Counted from the first letter of the stretch, positions 1 through 7,521 are shown. The stretch: 16,273 nt of DNA from Calditrichaceae bacterium (GCA_024763405.1 JANTFQ010000017.1:1-16273), one strand, 5' to 3'. Made by a program: numbers and translations. Notes: generated by a model from the letters alone, not told the origin.

Positions 1-94
1 TCGCAGCAGTTTCCGGATATTTCATCAAATTAAAAATTGCCTAAAATGCGTATTTTTGTAAATTTACAGTACGCCATTAAAAAAAGAGGTTGGT

Positions 95-577
95 ATGGAA
101 TTACAAGTACTTCCCATCGAAAAACCCGAAGACCTAAATTTTATTTTAGGACATTCTCATTTTATTAAAACCGTGGAGGATGTACACGAAGCGGTGGTGA
201 ATATCAATCCGGCTATTAAATTCGGCCTGGCTTTTTGTGAAGCCTCGCAGGATGCACTGGTACGTTACAGTGGCACGGATAATGAATTGATTGAACTTGC
301 CAAAAAGAATGCCTTAAATCTGGGAGCGGGACACAGTTTTATTTTATTCCTCGGAAACGCCTTTCCGGTGAATGTCTTAAACGCTATTAAAAATGTTCCC
401 GAAGTAACCCGCATCTTTTGCGCCACGGCCAACCCGGTAGAGGTGATTCTGGCCGAAACAGAGCAGGGACGCGCCATTCTCGGCGTGGTGGACGGAGTGC
501 GCACGAAAGGCATTGAAACCGAAGACGATATTGTAAAACGCAAAGAACTATTACGGGCAATTGGATATAAATTTTAA
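95..577 (+). CDS. Adenosine-specific kinase family protein (DUF355/PF04008)
   Basis: This 160-residue protein matches the compact single-domain family whose archaeal member was described as an adenosine-specific kinase, which would phosphorylate adenosine using ATP. The length and overall pattern are typical: an early IEKPEDLNFILGHSHFIKTV stretch, a central GLAFCEASQ, a glycine-rich NLGAGHSFILFLGNAFPVNV segment around residues 75-94, CATANPVEV near 109-117, and a GVVDG turn near 129-133. There is no signal peptide or membrane segment, so it should be cytoplasmic. The ATG follows an AGAGG ribosome binding site at suitable distance. The next gene begins 20 nt after the stop, so the two are probably co-transcribed. 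The family assignment is by remembered sequence pattern. The biochemical role is known only for distant members, so the physiological role here is inferred. Confidence 0.85.
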   Translation: MELQVLPIEKPEDLNFILGHSHFIKTVEDVHEAVVNINPAIKFGLAFCEASQDALVRYSGTDNELIELAKKNALNLGAGHSFILFLGNAFPVNVLNAIKNVPEVTRIFCATANPVEVILAETEQGRAILGVVDGVRTKGIETEDDIVKRKELLRAIGYKF

Positions 578-597
578 CCAGGGATGGAAAAACGCAG

Positions 598-1215
598 ATG
601 CAGACGCTTCAGACACTGTTTGATTATTACAAAGACACCGCACCCTCCAAAGGAAAATTAAGGGACGCTGCAAATGTTTTGATTCGCATTTGCAAAGCAG
701 TAAGAGTAAGTAAACCGGAAGATATTGGCCCGGATAAGTTTGAAAATATTCCCCATGCTCTGGATTTGTTTTATGGCCCACAGAAGGAAAAAGCCGCGCA
801 GGATAAAGGGATTTTCGCGGAAATGATCGGCCGCTTCGGTCCGCGTAAGGGCTGGGAAAAGCCGTTTGAAAAACTACTGAATGATCCGGATAGTAATCTG
901 CGCCAGTTTAGTTTAAATGCGCTGGAGTTCTGCGGTAAAAGAGACCCGCAACTGGTCCTGCCTTACATTGAGCAAACGTTTCATTCAAAAGATATTTTAA
1001 TGCGTACGGTGGCGGCTATTTTAGTGGGAAAAATTTACTGTGCCGGGCATACCGAATTCCTCGAACCCGTTATACTGCGATGGAAGGAAGGGGACGGCCG
1101 GATGTTCATTCAGGAAGTCTATTCCAGCCTGCGCTATTCCCTGCATACGGGTATTCCCAATGAAGATTGTGACAAATTTAAAAACTGGCTAAAGCTGGAG
1201 TTTAATTTTTCCTAA
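598..1215 (+). CDS. HEAT-like alpha-helical repeat protein
   Basis: This 205-residue protein has no signal peptide or membrane segment. From about residue 88 it reads as paired amphipathic helices typical of HEAT or DNA-alkylation-repair-like scaffolds: DPDSNLRQFSLNALEFCGKR, then a helix pair around LVLPYIEQTFHSKDILMRTV, then AAILVGKIYCAGHTEFLEPV. The N-terminal 80 residues are also helical and charged. Such folds usually bind other proteins or nucleic acids. No catalytic motif is evident, so no specific function is assigned. The ATG at 598 is preceded by an AGGG-type site. An ATG at 584 is in another frame and opens no comparable reading frame. It follows the adenosine kinase family gene by 20 nt and precedes a small unknown gene by 30 nt, which suggests one three-gene transcript. 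Confidence 0.7.
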   Translation: MQTLQTLFDYYKDTAPSKGKLRDAANVLIRICKAVRVSKPEDIGPDKFENIPHALDLFYGPQKEKAAQDKGIFAEMIGRFGPRKGWEKPFEKLLNDPDSNLRQFSLNALEFCGKRDPQLVLPYIEQTFHSKDILMRTVAAILVGKIYCAGHTEFLEPVILRWKEGDGRMFIQEVYSSLRYSLHTGIPNEDCDKFKNWLKLEFNFS

Positions 1216-1245
1216 CAGGTTCTACAAATTGCAGAGAAAAAAAAG

Positions 1246-1614
1246 ATGTTTATTAAAATTAAGCCGGATGTTTTAAAAGAACAGGAAGCGGGAAAATTTT
1301 GGTACCGGGATGCTGACAATGAAAGTGACCTGTTTCTCTGGCAGGATGAATCGGGCAGGCTAAAGCGCTTTCAATTCTGGCATCAAAATAAATTATTGGA
1401 ATGGGATGAACGAAGCGGCTATAAAAGCGGAAACCTGGATAATGAAGTAGGATCGTTTAAAAGCTACCAGTCGCCCAGTTACCATTATCACCAGGAATTT
1501 AACACCGGCTTTGCTGTTGAAATGATGGAATTCCTGAAAGAACAGCAGGGACCCGAAGAAGGGCAGAATCTGATTACCGAAATACTGCGCAAAATACAGG
1601 AATCTTTGCCATAA
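1246..1614 (+). CDS. Conserved-looking hypothetical protein, 122 aa
   Basis: I do not recognise this family. The product is a soluble, acidic, aromatic-rich protein of 122 residues. It has tryptophans at several positions (FWYRD, FLWQDE, FQFWHQN, LLEWDE) in a strand-like first half with alternating hydrophobic and charged residues, then a YHYHQEFNTGF segment. The C-terminal helix is amphipathic (MEFLKEQQ, then LITEILRKIQESL). There is no signal peptide or membrane segment. A purine-rich AGAGAAAAAAAAG leader precedes the ATG and serves as a weak ribosome binding site. It is last in the three-gene group after the adenosine kinase family gene and the HEAT-like gene, and is followed by a 168-nt gap. 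Codon use resembles its neighbours, so I regard it as a real gene. Confidence 0.65.
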   Translation: MFIKIKPDVLKEQEAGKFWYRDADNESDLFLWQDESGRLKRFQFWHQNKLLEWDERSGYKSGNLDNEVGSFKSYQSPSYHYHQEFNTGFAVEMMEFLKEQQGPEEGQNLITEILRKIQESLP

Positions 1615-1670
1615 TAAATCATCCGGGTCTGTAGAGCCTGCGTGGAATATTGTATCAGGTACGCAACTTC

Positions 1671-1691
1671 ATTCCCAACTCGATTGGGAAT
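1671..1691. repeat. Perfect 8-bp palindrome with 5-nt loop (REP-like hairpin)
   Basis: The arms ATTCCCAA (1671-1678) and TTGGGAAT (1684-1691) are exact reverse complements around the loop CTCGA. It lies in the 168-nt gap between the unknown 122-aa gene and fpg. No T-run follows immediately, so it is a poor intrinsic terminator on either strand. It resembles the widespread bacterial intergenic palindromes of the form ATTCCC...GGGAAT followed by CC. A related palindrome occurs at 9089-9105. Confidence 0.6.
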
Positions 1692-1782
1692 CCGGGAAAA
1701 ATATTTTAGTATGGATTTCCACTTATGAGCTTTAAACGGGGGCTGAGAATAACAACTTAAAGTATAAAAAAGAGAACGGCCG

Positions 1783-2595
1783 ATGCCTGAATTGCCCGAA
1801 GTGGAAACCATTGTCCGGGAATTAAAATCCTATTTACCCGGGCGGAAAATTAAAAATGTAACGGTTTTATGGGATAAAACATTTTTAAATTTATCCCCCG
1901 TAAAAATTGAAGATCAGTCTGTGCAATCCCTGGGCAGACGCGGAAAATATATTCTCATTTACCTGGAGCGCTCCGTTTTAATTGTACATCTGCGGATGAC
2001 AGGCCAGCTTCTTTTTCAGCAGAAGGGCAGCGGCGTGATTAGGGCCGACCATTTACGGGTTGCCTTTAATTTTCAGGACGGCAGCGCACTCTTATTTAAC
2101 GATGTGCGTAAATTCGGGCGTATTTATCACCTGCAGAATGCGGACGAAAAACTGCAGAAGGTGGGCATTGACGCGGTAGACCCAACCTTAACGGCTTCCG
2201 GGTTTTACCGTATGCTGCAGTCCAGTAAAATGAATATAAAAGCCTTTTTGCTCTCCCAGCGTTTTGTGGCGGGAATGGGCAATATTTATGTGGACGAAAG
2301 CCTGTTCAGGTCAAAGATCCATCCCGCGTCGGTAAGCGATAAAATTAAACGCAGCGCGGCCAAACGGCTTTTTGATGAAATGCAAGCCGTGCTTTCGTTT
2401 GCCATCGAACATATGGGTAGCACGATTTCCGATTACAGGGACGCCAACGGTAAGGTGGGAAACGCGCAAAATTTTTTCTACGTCTATCAGCAGCAGGGAA
2501 CTCCCTGTGTAACCTGCGGTAATCCCATTAAAAAAATAAAACACGCCGGCCGGGGCACCCATTTTTGCGAAACGTGTCAGAAACTGTATGTTTAA
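1783..2595 (+). CDS. mutM: Formamidopyrimidine-DNA glycosylase (Fpg/MutM)
   Basis: This is a base-excision repair enzyme that removes 8-oxoguanine and formamidopyrimidines and nicks the abasic site. The 270-residue length is normal. The N-terminus MPELPEVETI carries the catalytic Pro2 (Schiff base) and Glu3, so the ATG at 1783 is firm. Lys55 in GRRGKY corresponds to the conserved lysine. HLRMTG (69-74) and FNDVRKFG (105-112) give the void-filling Met72, Arg109 and Phe111. AGMGNIYVDE (163-172) belongs to the helix-two-turn-helix region. The C-terminal zinc finger has Cys242, Cys245, Cys262 and Cys265, with Arg257 in its hairpin. It is first in a run with the SAM hydrolase, YbbR-like and tsaD genes. 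All key residues are present, so it should be active. Confidence 0.97.
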   Translation: MPELPEVETIVRELKSYLPGRKIKNVTVLWDKTFLNLSPVKIEDQSVQSLGRRGKYILIYLERSVLIVHLRMTGQLLFQQKGSGVIRADHLRVAFNFQDGSALLFNDVRKFGRIYHLQNADEKLQKVGIDAVDPTLTASGFYRMLQSSKMNIKAFLLSQRFVAGMGNIYVDESLFRSKIHPASVSDKIKRSAAKRLFDEMQAVLSFAIEHMGSTISDYRDANGKVGNAQNFFYVYQQQGTPCVTCGNPIKKIKHAGRGTHFCETCQKLYV

Positions 2596-2621
2596 ATAAC
2601 AAGTCAAGCCTGGATAAGAAA

Positions 2622-3395
2622 ATGCTGATTACTTTTATGAGTGATTTCGGGACACGGGACGGTTATACCGGCGCCGTAAAGGGCGTTCTCAAGTCGCTGG
2701 CTCCTTCCGCCGAAATCATCGACATCACGCATCATATCCCCGCTTATGATATTAATAAAGCGGCGTTTACATTGGCCACATATTATCGTACATTTCCCGC
2801 AGGGACAGTGCATTTATGTGTCATTGATCCCGGAGTGGGCAGTGAACGGGCAGGAATAATTGCGGTTACGGATTCGTATTTTTTTGTCGGACCGGATAAC
2901 GGCCTTTTTGATCTGGTCTTCAGACAAATGCCGGTGGAATTGTACGAAATTCCTCTTCCGGAGGACGCGGATATTTCGGCGGTATTTCACGGACGCGATG
3001 TTTTCGCTCCGGTTGCGGCACATTTGGCCAACGGAGTGGACGCGCAGGAATTGGGTAAAAAAATAGAAGCGGGTACCAGAATATTCCCCCCTGTATATCA
3101 ACGGAAAGGGTCTGTGCTATTAGTGCCGCCGCTGACCAGTGACCATTTTGGCAATATTGTATTTGGGATTGCAAAAGAGGACCTGAAGAATTTTAGAATT
3201 GTAAAGCTTCAGTTTAAGGATTTTACATTTGACGGCATACAACAATTTTATCAGCAGGCAAAAGAAGAACAGTTGCTCTGTCTCTGGAATAGCATGGAAT
3301 TATTGGAAATAGCTGTAAACAGGGGAAATGCTCTCGCTTATACACAGGCCGATTTAGTACAGGATAAACTGCGAATAACCGTGGAAACTTTATGA
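2622..3395 (+). CDS. S-adenosyl-L-methionine hydrolase (adenosine-forming), DUF62 family
   Basis: This 257-residue member of the SAM hydroxide adenosyltransferase family is related to the fluorinase and chlorinase. Family members cleave S-adenosylmethionine with water to give adenosine and methionine. Starting at the ATG at 2622, the protein begins MLITFMSDFGTRDGYTGAVK, the standard family opening. DPGVGSER (69-76) supplies the Asp69 and Arg76, and FHGRDVFAP (122-130) supplies the His123, of the conserved Asp-Arg-His triad that activates water. PDNGLFDLV (91-99) is also typical. A longer in-frame reading from a TTG at 2565 would overlap mutM by 31 nt and add residues with no family counterpart, so I prefer 2622. 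The stop overlaps the next ATG by 4 nt, indicating translational coupling. The product adenosine could be a substrate for the adenosine kinase family protein at the window start, but that link is inference. Confidence 0.9.
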   Translation: MLITFMSDFGTRDGYTGAVKGVLKSLAPSAEIIDITHHIPAYDINKAAFTLATYYRTFPAGTVHLCVIDPGVGSERAGIIAVTDSYFFVGPDNGLFDLVFRQMPVELYEIPLPEDADISAVFHGRDVFAPVAAHLANGVDAQELGKKIEAGTRIFPPVYQRKGSVLLVPPLTSDHFGNIVFGIAKEDLKNFRIVKLQFKDFTFDGIQQFYQQAKEEQLLCLWNSMELLEIAVNRGNALAYTQADLVQDKLRITVETL

Positions 3396-4342
3396 ACCGA
3401 TTGATTTCATTTTTTAAGAAAAATTATAAACCGCTGCTAATTTCTTTCTTTTTAGCGCTTCTGCTGTGGATTGCTGTGGTAACCAATAAACAGTATATGC
3501 GCAAGATTGAAGTTCCTTTCCGTGTCAGCCGCGTGGCGCCGGGTTTTGTCATCTCCGAGCCGCTTCCCGATAAGGTGGTACTGGAAGTGAGCGGCAGAGG
3601 CCGGGCCCTTTTTGGACTGCAGTTCTACTCTCCGTCCTTCGAATTAGAGCTTCCAGAATTAAAAAAATCGAGTGTAATTCAATTAAATGATTATAAAAGT
3701 CGGTTTGATATTCCCCGTAACCTGGGAATCAAGTTAATTGAAATAATGGAACCGCGAACAGTTTCCATAAAAATTGACCGGCTTACCGAAGAAGAGAAAC
3801 CTATTTCTATAAATGCCGAAATTAAACCGTTGCCCGGATATGTTTTAAATAATATCAGTCCCGAACAAAACACGGTGATGGTAAGGGGCCCCTTAACGCT
3901 GGTGCGTAGTATTAAAACCGTACAAAGTGACTCCATTGTGAAAAAGAAATTAAAATATCCGTTTTCTGCCATCCTGAATCTGCAAAATCCGGCGCCGGAT
4001 ATTGTATCTATTAATCCGGATAAAATACAGGTGAAATTTGAAATCAGCCAGTTGGTAGAGAGAACCTTATACAATATTCCCATTCAGCTGACGGGTATTC
4101 CAACAAATTTTACGGCAAAGGCCATTCCGCCTAATGCCACTATCCGTGTGAAGGGCAGCGAGACAAATGTAACTGTTTTTAATGCCGAACAGGCCACCGC
4201 GCTTTTTAATTATAAAACCAGTTATGAAAGCGGAAAGACCCTGTACGAAATTAAGGTTGAACTGCCTCCGGAAATTAAACTGATTGATATTAGTCCAAAA
4301 ACATTCCGCTTACAATTAACAAGGAAAGAGAATACAGATTGA
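3392..4342 (+). CDS. YbbR-like domain protein, membrane anchored (CdaR-like)
   Basis: This 316-residue protein has a short basic N-terminus, then one membrane segment at about 13-30 (PLLISFFLALLLWIAVVT), and a long extracytoplasmic region. The latter reads as consecutive beta-rich YbbR domains, seen as recurring patterns such as IEVPFRVSRVAPGFVI, KPISINAEIKPLPGYVL and LYNIPIQLTGIPTNFTAK, each followed by P-x-x-V-x-V-x-G-type strands. There are probably three to four repeats. In Firmicutes, YbbR protein CdaR regulates the diadenylate cyclase CdaA (c-di-AMP). No cyclase gene is in this window, so that partner is unproven here. The start overlaps the SAM hydrolase stop (ATGA), and the stop overlaps the tsaD TTG start, so the three genes are translationally coupled. 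Confidence 0.85.
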   Translation: MNRLISFFKKNYKPLLISFFLALLLWIAVVTNKQYMRKIEVPFRVSRVAPGFVISEPLPDKVVLEVSGRGRALFGLQFYSPSFELELPELKKSSVIQLNDYKSRFDIPRNLGIKLIEIMEPRTVSIKIDRLTEEEKPISINAEIKPLPGYVLNNISPEQNTVMVRGPLTLVRSIKTVQSDSIVKKKLKYPFSAILNLQNPAPDIVSINPDKIQVKFEISQLVERTLYNIPIQLTGIPTNFTAKAIPPNATIRVKGSETNVTVFNAEQATALFNYKTSYESGKTLYEIKVELPPEIKLIDISPKTFRLQLTRKENTD

Positions 4343-5349
4343 TCGTTTTAGGAGTTGAAACATCCTGCGATGAAACCTCTGCCGCTATTATTTCCGATAA
4401 CTCTGTTTTAGCGAGTGTGGTTTCTTCCCAGGAAATCCATAGTCAGTTTGGGGGTGTTGTTCCGGAACTGGCTTCCCGGGCGCACGTGCGTTTGATTGTT
4501 CCGGTTGTTGAAAAAGCGTTTAAAGATGCCGGTATTACCAAACAGGAAATTGACGGTCTGGCCGTTACCTACGGGCCGGGTCTTGTCGGCGCTTTGCTGG
4601 TTGGGGTAAATTATGTGAAAGGACTCGCCCTCGCTCTTAATAAACCGTTTATCGGGGTCAACCATATCGAGGGGCATATCTACGGAAATCTTCTGTCCCA
4701 GCAGGAGGACGTGAAATTTCCTATCATTTTCTTAATCGTTTCCGGCGGGCATACCCAGATTGTACTGATGCAGGATCACCTTACTTACACAATCCTCGGG
4801 AAAACCAGAGATGACGCGGTGGGCGAAGCCTTCGACAAAGGGGGGAAATTGCTGGGACTCGGTTATCCCGGAGGTCCGGAAATTGATCGTCTGGCACAGG
4901 AGGGCGACCCGGAGTTTCACCGCTTTCCCCGGGCGGTATTAAAAAATGATACATACGGATTCAGTTACAGTGGATTAAAAACCTCGCTTTTAGTCTATCT
5001 TAACGGGATAGATGAACAGGAAAAGAAGGTCCATTTAAACGATATCTGCGCTTCCTACCAGGCGGCGGCGGTGGACGTTCTGGTGACCAAAACCATCAAA
5101 GCTGCCAGGGAATATAAGGCGAAACAGATTGGTATTGCCGGCGGTGTGGCGGCCAACTCTCTTTTACGATCTCAGCTTCAGCTGGCCTGCGATAAACATA
5201 AGTTTAATTTATATTTGCCCGATTTAGTGTACTGCACGGATAATGCGGCAATGATAGCGCGGGCCGGATTGGAACATCTTAAGCGCAATATTGTTTCGCC
5301 GCAGTCTTTAAATGCGTTTCCGTCTCTTATTCTTGAATCAGCAGTTTAG
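4339..5349 (+). CDS. tsaD: tRNA N6-adenosine threonylcarbamoyltransferase TsaD
   Basis: TsaD transfers the threonylcarbamoyl group from threonylcarbamoyl-AMP to A37 of ANN-decoding tRNAs, working with TsaB and TsaE. The 336-residue length is standard. The N-terminus MIVLGVETSCDETSAAI is the ASKHA phosphate-1 region and fixes the start at a TTG codon (4339). The metal-binding NHIEGHIYG supplies His109 and His113. LIVSGGHTQIV, the IAGGVAANS loop and the CTDNAAMIA metal ligand aspartate near the C-terminus are all present. It shares the four bases TTGA with the YbbR-like stop, so it depends on coupling to the upstream gene. TsaB and TsaE genes are not in the window. The gene converges on the beta-barrel-like gene across an 86-nt repeat-bearing gap. 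Confidence 0.97.
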   Translation: MIVLGVETSCDETSAAIISDNSVLASVVSSQEIHSQFGGVVPELASRAHVRLIVPVVEKAFKDAGITKQEIDGLAVTYGPGLVGALLVGVNYVKGLALALNKPFIGVNHIEGHIYGNLLSQQEDVKFPIIFLIVSGGHTQIVLMQDHLTYTILGKTRDDAVGEAFDKGGKLLGLGYPGGPEIDRLAQEGDPEFHRFPRAVLKNDTYGFSYSGLKTSLLVYLNGIDEQEKKVHLNDICASYQAAAVDVLVTKTIKAAREYKAKQIGIAGGVAANSLLRSQLQLACDKHKFNLYLPDLVYCTDNAAMIARAGLEHLKRNIVSPQSLNAFPSLILESAV

Positions 5350-5374
5350 CAGGCGTCAGCGATTAGCTTTTAGA

Positions 5375-5395
5375 TGTCAGCTGTCAGCTGTCAGC
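5375..5395. repeat. Three tandem copies of heptamer TGTCAGC
   Basis: Three exact copies of TGTCAGC run head to tail at 5375-5381, 5382-5388 and 5389-5395. Degenerate relatives occur just upstream (GCGTCAGC at about 5353-5360, then GATTAGC). The array lies in the convergent gap between tsaD and the beta-barrel-like gene, 25 nt after the tsaD stop. It resembles the short heptameric tandem repeats found between genes in various bacterial genomes. Overlapping CAGCTG palindromes could form small hairpins, but there is no T-run to make a clear terminator. Confidence 0.7.
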
Positions 5396-5409
5396 GGCTG
5401 CCTTTCTTC

Positions 5410-5436
5410 CGTCTCCCGTTTCCGTTCTCCGTCTTT
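5410..5436. repeat. Degenerate heptamer array, consensus CGTYTYC
   Basis: Four successive units read CGTCTCC (5410-5416), CGTTTC (5417-5422, one base short), CGTTCTC (5423-5429) and CGTCTTT (5430-5436). The period of about seven matches the TGTCAGC array 14 nt upstream, although the unit differs. The last unit abuts the stop codon of the minus-strand beta-barrel-like gene. Its complement is a polypurine GACGGAGAACGG-type repeat. Confidence 0.55.
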
Positions 5437-7184
5437 TAGAGCAGGTAATGAAGCCGGATATAACCGGTGGTATAATTACTGCTGTGGTAATTACTGTCTT
5501 CGAGATGCGAAAAGGATACGTTGGCGCTAAAGACCACTTTTGGGGAACTTTTATAAGAAACATTAAAAAACGGCCCGCGGTTTGTAATGGTGCGGCTCTG
5601 TTTTTTCAGCGGAATATACCGCCATTCCGCGCGTCTGTAATACGTATAACCCGCCTGCACCCTAAAATAAAGCAGGTTTTCATTACTGAGGAAAACCGTA
5701 TATAATTCCGAATTATTGGATTGTACTAACTGCTGTTTAAAGCTTTTCTCGAAGAAACTGCCTTTATCTTCCAGCTGAATCTTCGCAGACGCCCCGCCGT
5801 ATTGGCTGCCGAACAGACGGACCGAAATAGAATCTGAAAATGTATAACGCCGGAATACAAAACTGCGTGTGTTCGTAATCAACTTTTCAAAATCGTACAC
5901 CGTGTAATTGGCCATCACTTCGGTACTTAAACGGTTACGGATGCGATCACTGAAATAATTAACCTGAGGATTGAACTTAAAAATACGGTTCCAGCTGTTG
6001 TTTATGCTTTGCTCTGAAAAGATGTAGATTTGATGAAATAGATAAGAATAGGCCAGTACATCCATACTTAACAGGGGACTGAAGCGGTAGCGGTACTTCA
6101 TATTCAGAACGAAACGCTGTTCGTCCCGATCATCATTATTATAGGTCTCATCTGGAGTGTCGTATTGCAGCTTCACATAGGCCAGGTTCAAATCGAAAGA
6201 CTGGTCTTCTGTAAATTTATAACCCATTTCCAGCCGCATTGCCGTTTGCCGCAGACGGCTGTCTGTGCGGATTCCGGCGTTATCCTGTGTTTCATCATTC
6301 GTTCTCAGGTACAGCCCTAACAGCAAACGTTTGCCGCTGTGCAGGTAGCGCAGCCGATTTTCAATATTAAAAATATTGCGTCCGTTAAAATAGGAAATAT
6401 CTCTGGATTGCACCTGTGTCTGCATCGTAATCTGATCGCGGTAGGTGAGATAGTAGTATAGATTATTCTGCCAGTTGCGGGTGAAAAGTGTAACTTGTTC
6501 CAGCTTACCGGAAACAAAATATTGTCGGTTCAGGCCGCTGTATACAAAACTTAGCGAATCCCCGCTGAAACGGCTGAATTTTGTTTGTACGGATACGCCG
6601 AGATTCTGCTCGTAGCTTTTGCGCTGCGCATAAAAATCGTAGTGCGAATCGAAATTCATATTGGTGTTGTAGGCGCCGGCGTTGTAATTCAATAAGCGCC
6701 CTTCAATTCCCGTATCCCAGCCCCATTCGGTTAATTCCTTGTTGCGGGCCTGCTGATACCCGATGTAAGGTGTAATATATTTTGTTTGAAACTGTAGTCC
6801 GGCTGAGTGGTTGGAAAACAGGTTCTCTGCGCCCGGCTGGCGATCGGATTTGAACCAGCTATTAACATAGAGAACCGGAGAAACATAAGGTGCAGTATAG
6901 CGGAACCGGCCGGAAAACGTATGTTCATCTTTCCATTGGCCGGCGGATTGCCCGGGGCTGATTAAATTACTGCGGAAATTATCGCGGACAGACCAGCGCC
7001 ACCCGCCATGAAGGGAATCGGACATCATAAACTGGGTCAGCCAATTCCAGGTAATGCTCTGTTTGGTAAAGCGTGAAAGAAAGTAGGGGGCTGAAATCCC
7101 GGTTGAATCTTGTATTACAGCATTCTGAGATACAGCGGGAATCGTTATAAAAAAGATGCTAAGCAGCAGAAGGTATTTTTTCAA
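5436..7184 (-). CDS. Predicted secreted beta-barrel-like outer-membrane protein, function unknown
   Basis: I do not recognise the family. The 582-residue protein has a clear signal peptide: MKKYLLLLSIFFITIPAVSQ with a likely signal peptidase I cut after AVSQ. The mature part is rich in Tyr, Phe, Asn, Arg and Ser and in alternating strand-like segments (for example YYLTYRDQITMQTQVQSRDI and YRYRFSPLLSMDVLAYSYLF). It ends in a strand, GYIRLHYLL, as outer-membrane barrels do. No TonB box, plug or enzyme motif is evident. The start must be the TTG at 7184: the frame has a stop 18 nt upstream and the first internal Met comes some 50 residues in, after the signal peptide. A GGAG site lies 12 nt upstream, a rather long spacing that includes a run of eight T spanning the start codon. 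It begins 21 nt after ftsB on the same strand and may share its transcript. Confidence 0.7.
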   Translation of the reverse strand: MKKYLLLLSIFFITIPAVSQNAVIQDSTGISAPYFLSRFTKQSITWNWLTQFMMSDSLHGGWRWSVRDNFRSNLISPGQSAGQWKDEHTFSGRFRYTAPYVSPVLYVNSWFKSDRQPGAENLFSNHSAGLQFQTKYITPYIGYQQARNKELTEWGWDTGIEGRLLNYNAGAYNTNMNFDSHYDFYAQRKSYEQNLGVSVQTKFSRFSGDSLSFVYSGLNRQYFVSGKLEQVTLFTRNWQNNLYYYLTYRDQITMQTQVQSRDISYFNGRNIFNIENRLRYLHSGKRLLLGLYLRTNDETQDNAGIRTDSRLRQTAMRLEMGYKFTEDQSFDLNLAYVKLQYDTPDETYNNDDRDEQRFVLNMKYRYRFSPLLSMDVLAYSYLFHQIYIFSEQSINNSWNRIFKFNPQVNYFSDRIRNRLSTEVMANYTVYDFEKLITNTRSFVFRRYTFSDSISVRLFGSQYGGASAKIQLEDKGSFFEKSFKQQLVQSNNSELYTVFLSNENLLYFRVQAGYTYYRRAEWRYIPLKKQSRTITNRGPFFNVSYKSSPKVVFSANVSFSHLEDSNYHSSNYTTGYIRLHYLL

Positions 7185-7205
7185 AAAAAAGACTAACTCC
7201 GTTTA

Positions 7206-7520
7206 TTATTCGGTTTCACTTTTAATTTTATAAACCTTTTCGCCTTTTTTCTTCATATTGTAGGTTTCCCGGGCGATTTTTTCGATATAGGCCGGGTCAT
7301 TTAAAAGCCGGGTGCGTTCGCTGTCCAGACGGGCTTTTTTTGCGCTAAGTTCATCAATTTCTTTCAAAAGCTTTTGTTTCTCATCGTGGCTTTTGTATAA
7401 CTTTAAACTACCGCGTGGTCCGCCAATAAAAACGATAAAGATAAGGGCGAGTACTGCGATGGCCAGTCCCAGCCGTATAAACAGCGGATTGATTCTTTTA
7501 GTTTGTTTTTTCTTAGGCAT
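7206..7520 (-). CDS. Septum formation initiator, FtsB/DivIC family
   Basis: This small bitopic division protein has 104 residues. A very basic cytoplasmic N-terminus (MPKKKQTKR) is followed by one membrane helix at about 15-34 (IRLGLAIAVLALIFIVFIGG). Next comes a coiled coil at about 42-75 (KSHDEKQKLLKEIDELSAKK and onward), then the family signature DPAYIEKIARETYNMKKKGE (76-95). In the family, FtsB/DivIC forms a complex with FtsL and FtsQ/DivIB in the septum to activate cell-wall synthesis. It lies 62 nt downstream of eno; the eno-ftsB order is common in bacteria. The upstream sequence is the T-run of an intrinsic terminator, so no Shine-Dalgarno site is visible before the ATG. The gene is complete; translation may use a weak start or a separate mechanism. 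Confidence 0.88.
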   Translation of the reverse strand: MPKKKQTKRINPLFIRLGLAIAVLALIFIVFIGGPRGSLKLYKSHDEKQKLLKEIDELSAKKARLDSERTRLLNDPAYIEKIARETYNMKKKGEKVYKIKSETE

Positions 7521-7521
7521 T

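Noticed and set aside
51..58. Bacteroidetes-type -7 element (TAnnTTTG) before the first gene
   Set aside because: TATTTTTG fits, but no TTTG or TTG box lies at the expected -33 position, and the region is AT-rich.
2565..2621. Longer N-terminus for the SAM hydrolase from a TTG at 2565
   Set aside because: It would overlap mutM by 31 nt and add 19 residues with no family counterpart. The ATG at 2622 gives the canonical MLITFMSDFG opening.
5375..5436. CRISPR array
   Set aside because: The units are 7 nt, directly adjacent and without unique spacers; no cas genes are present.
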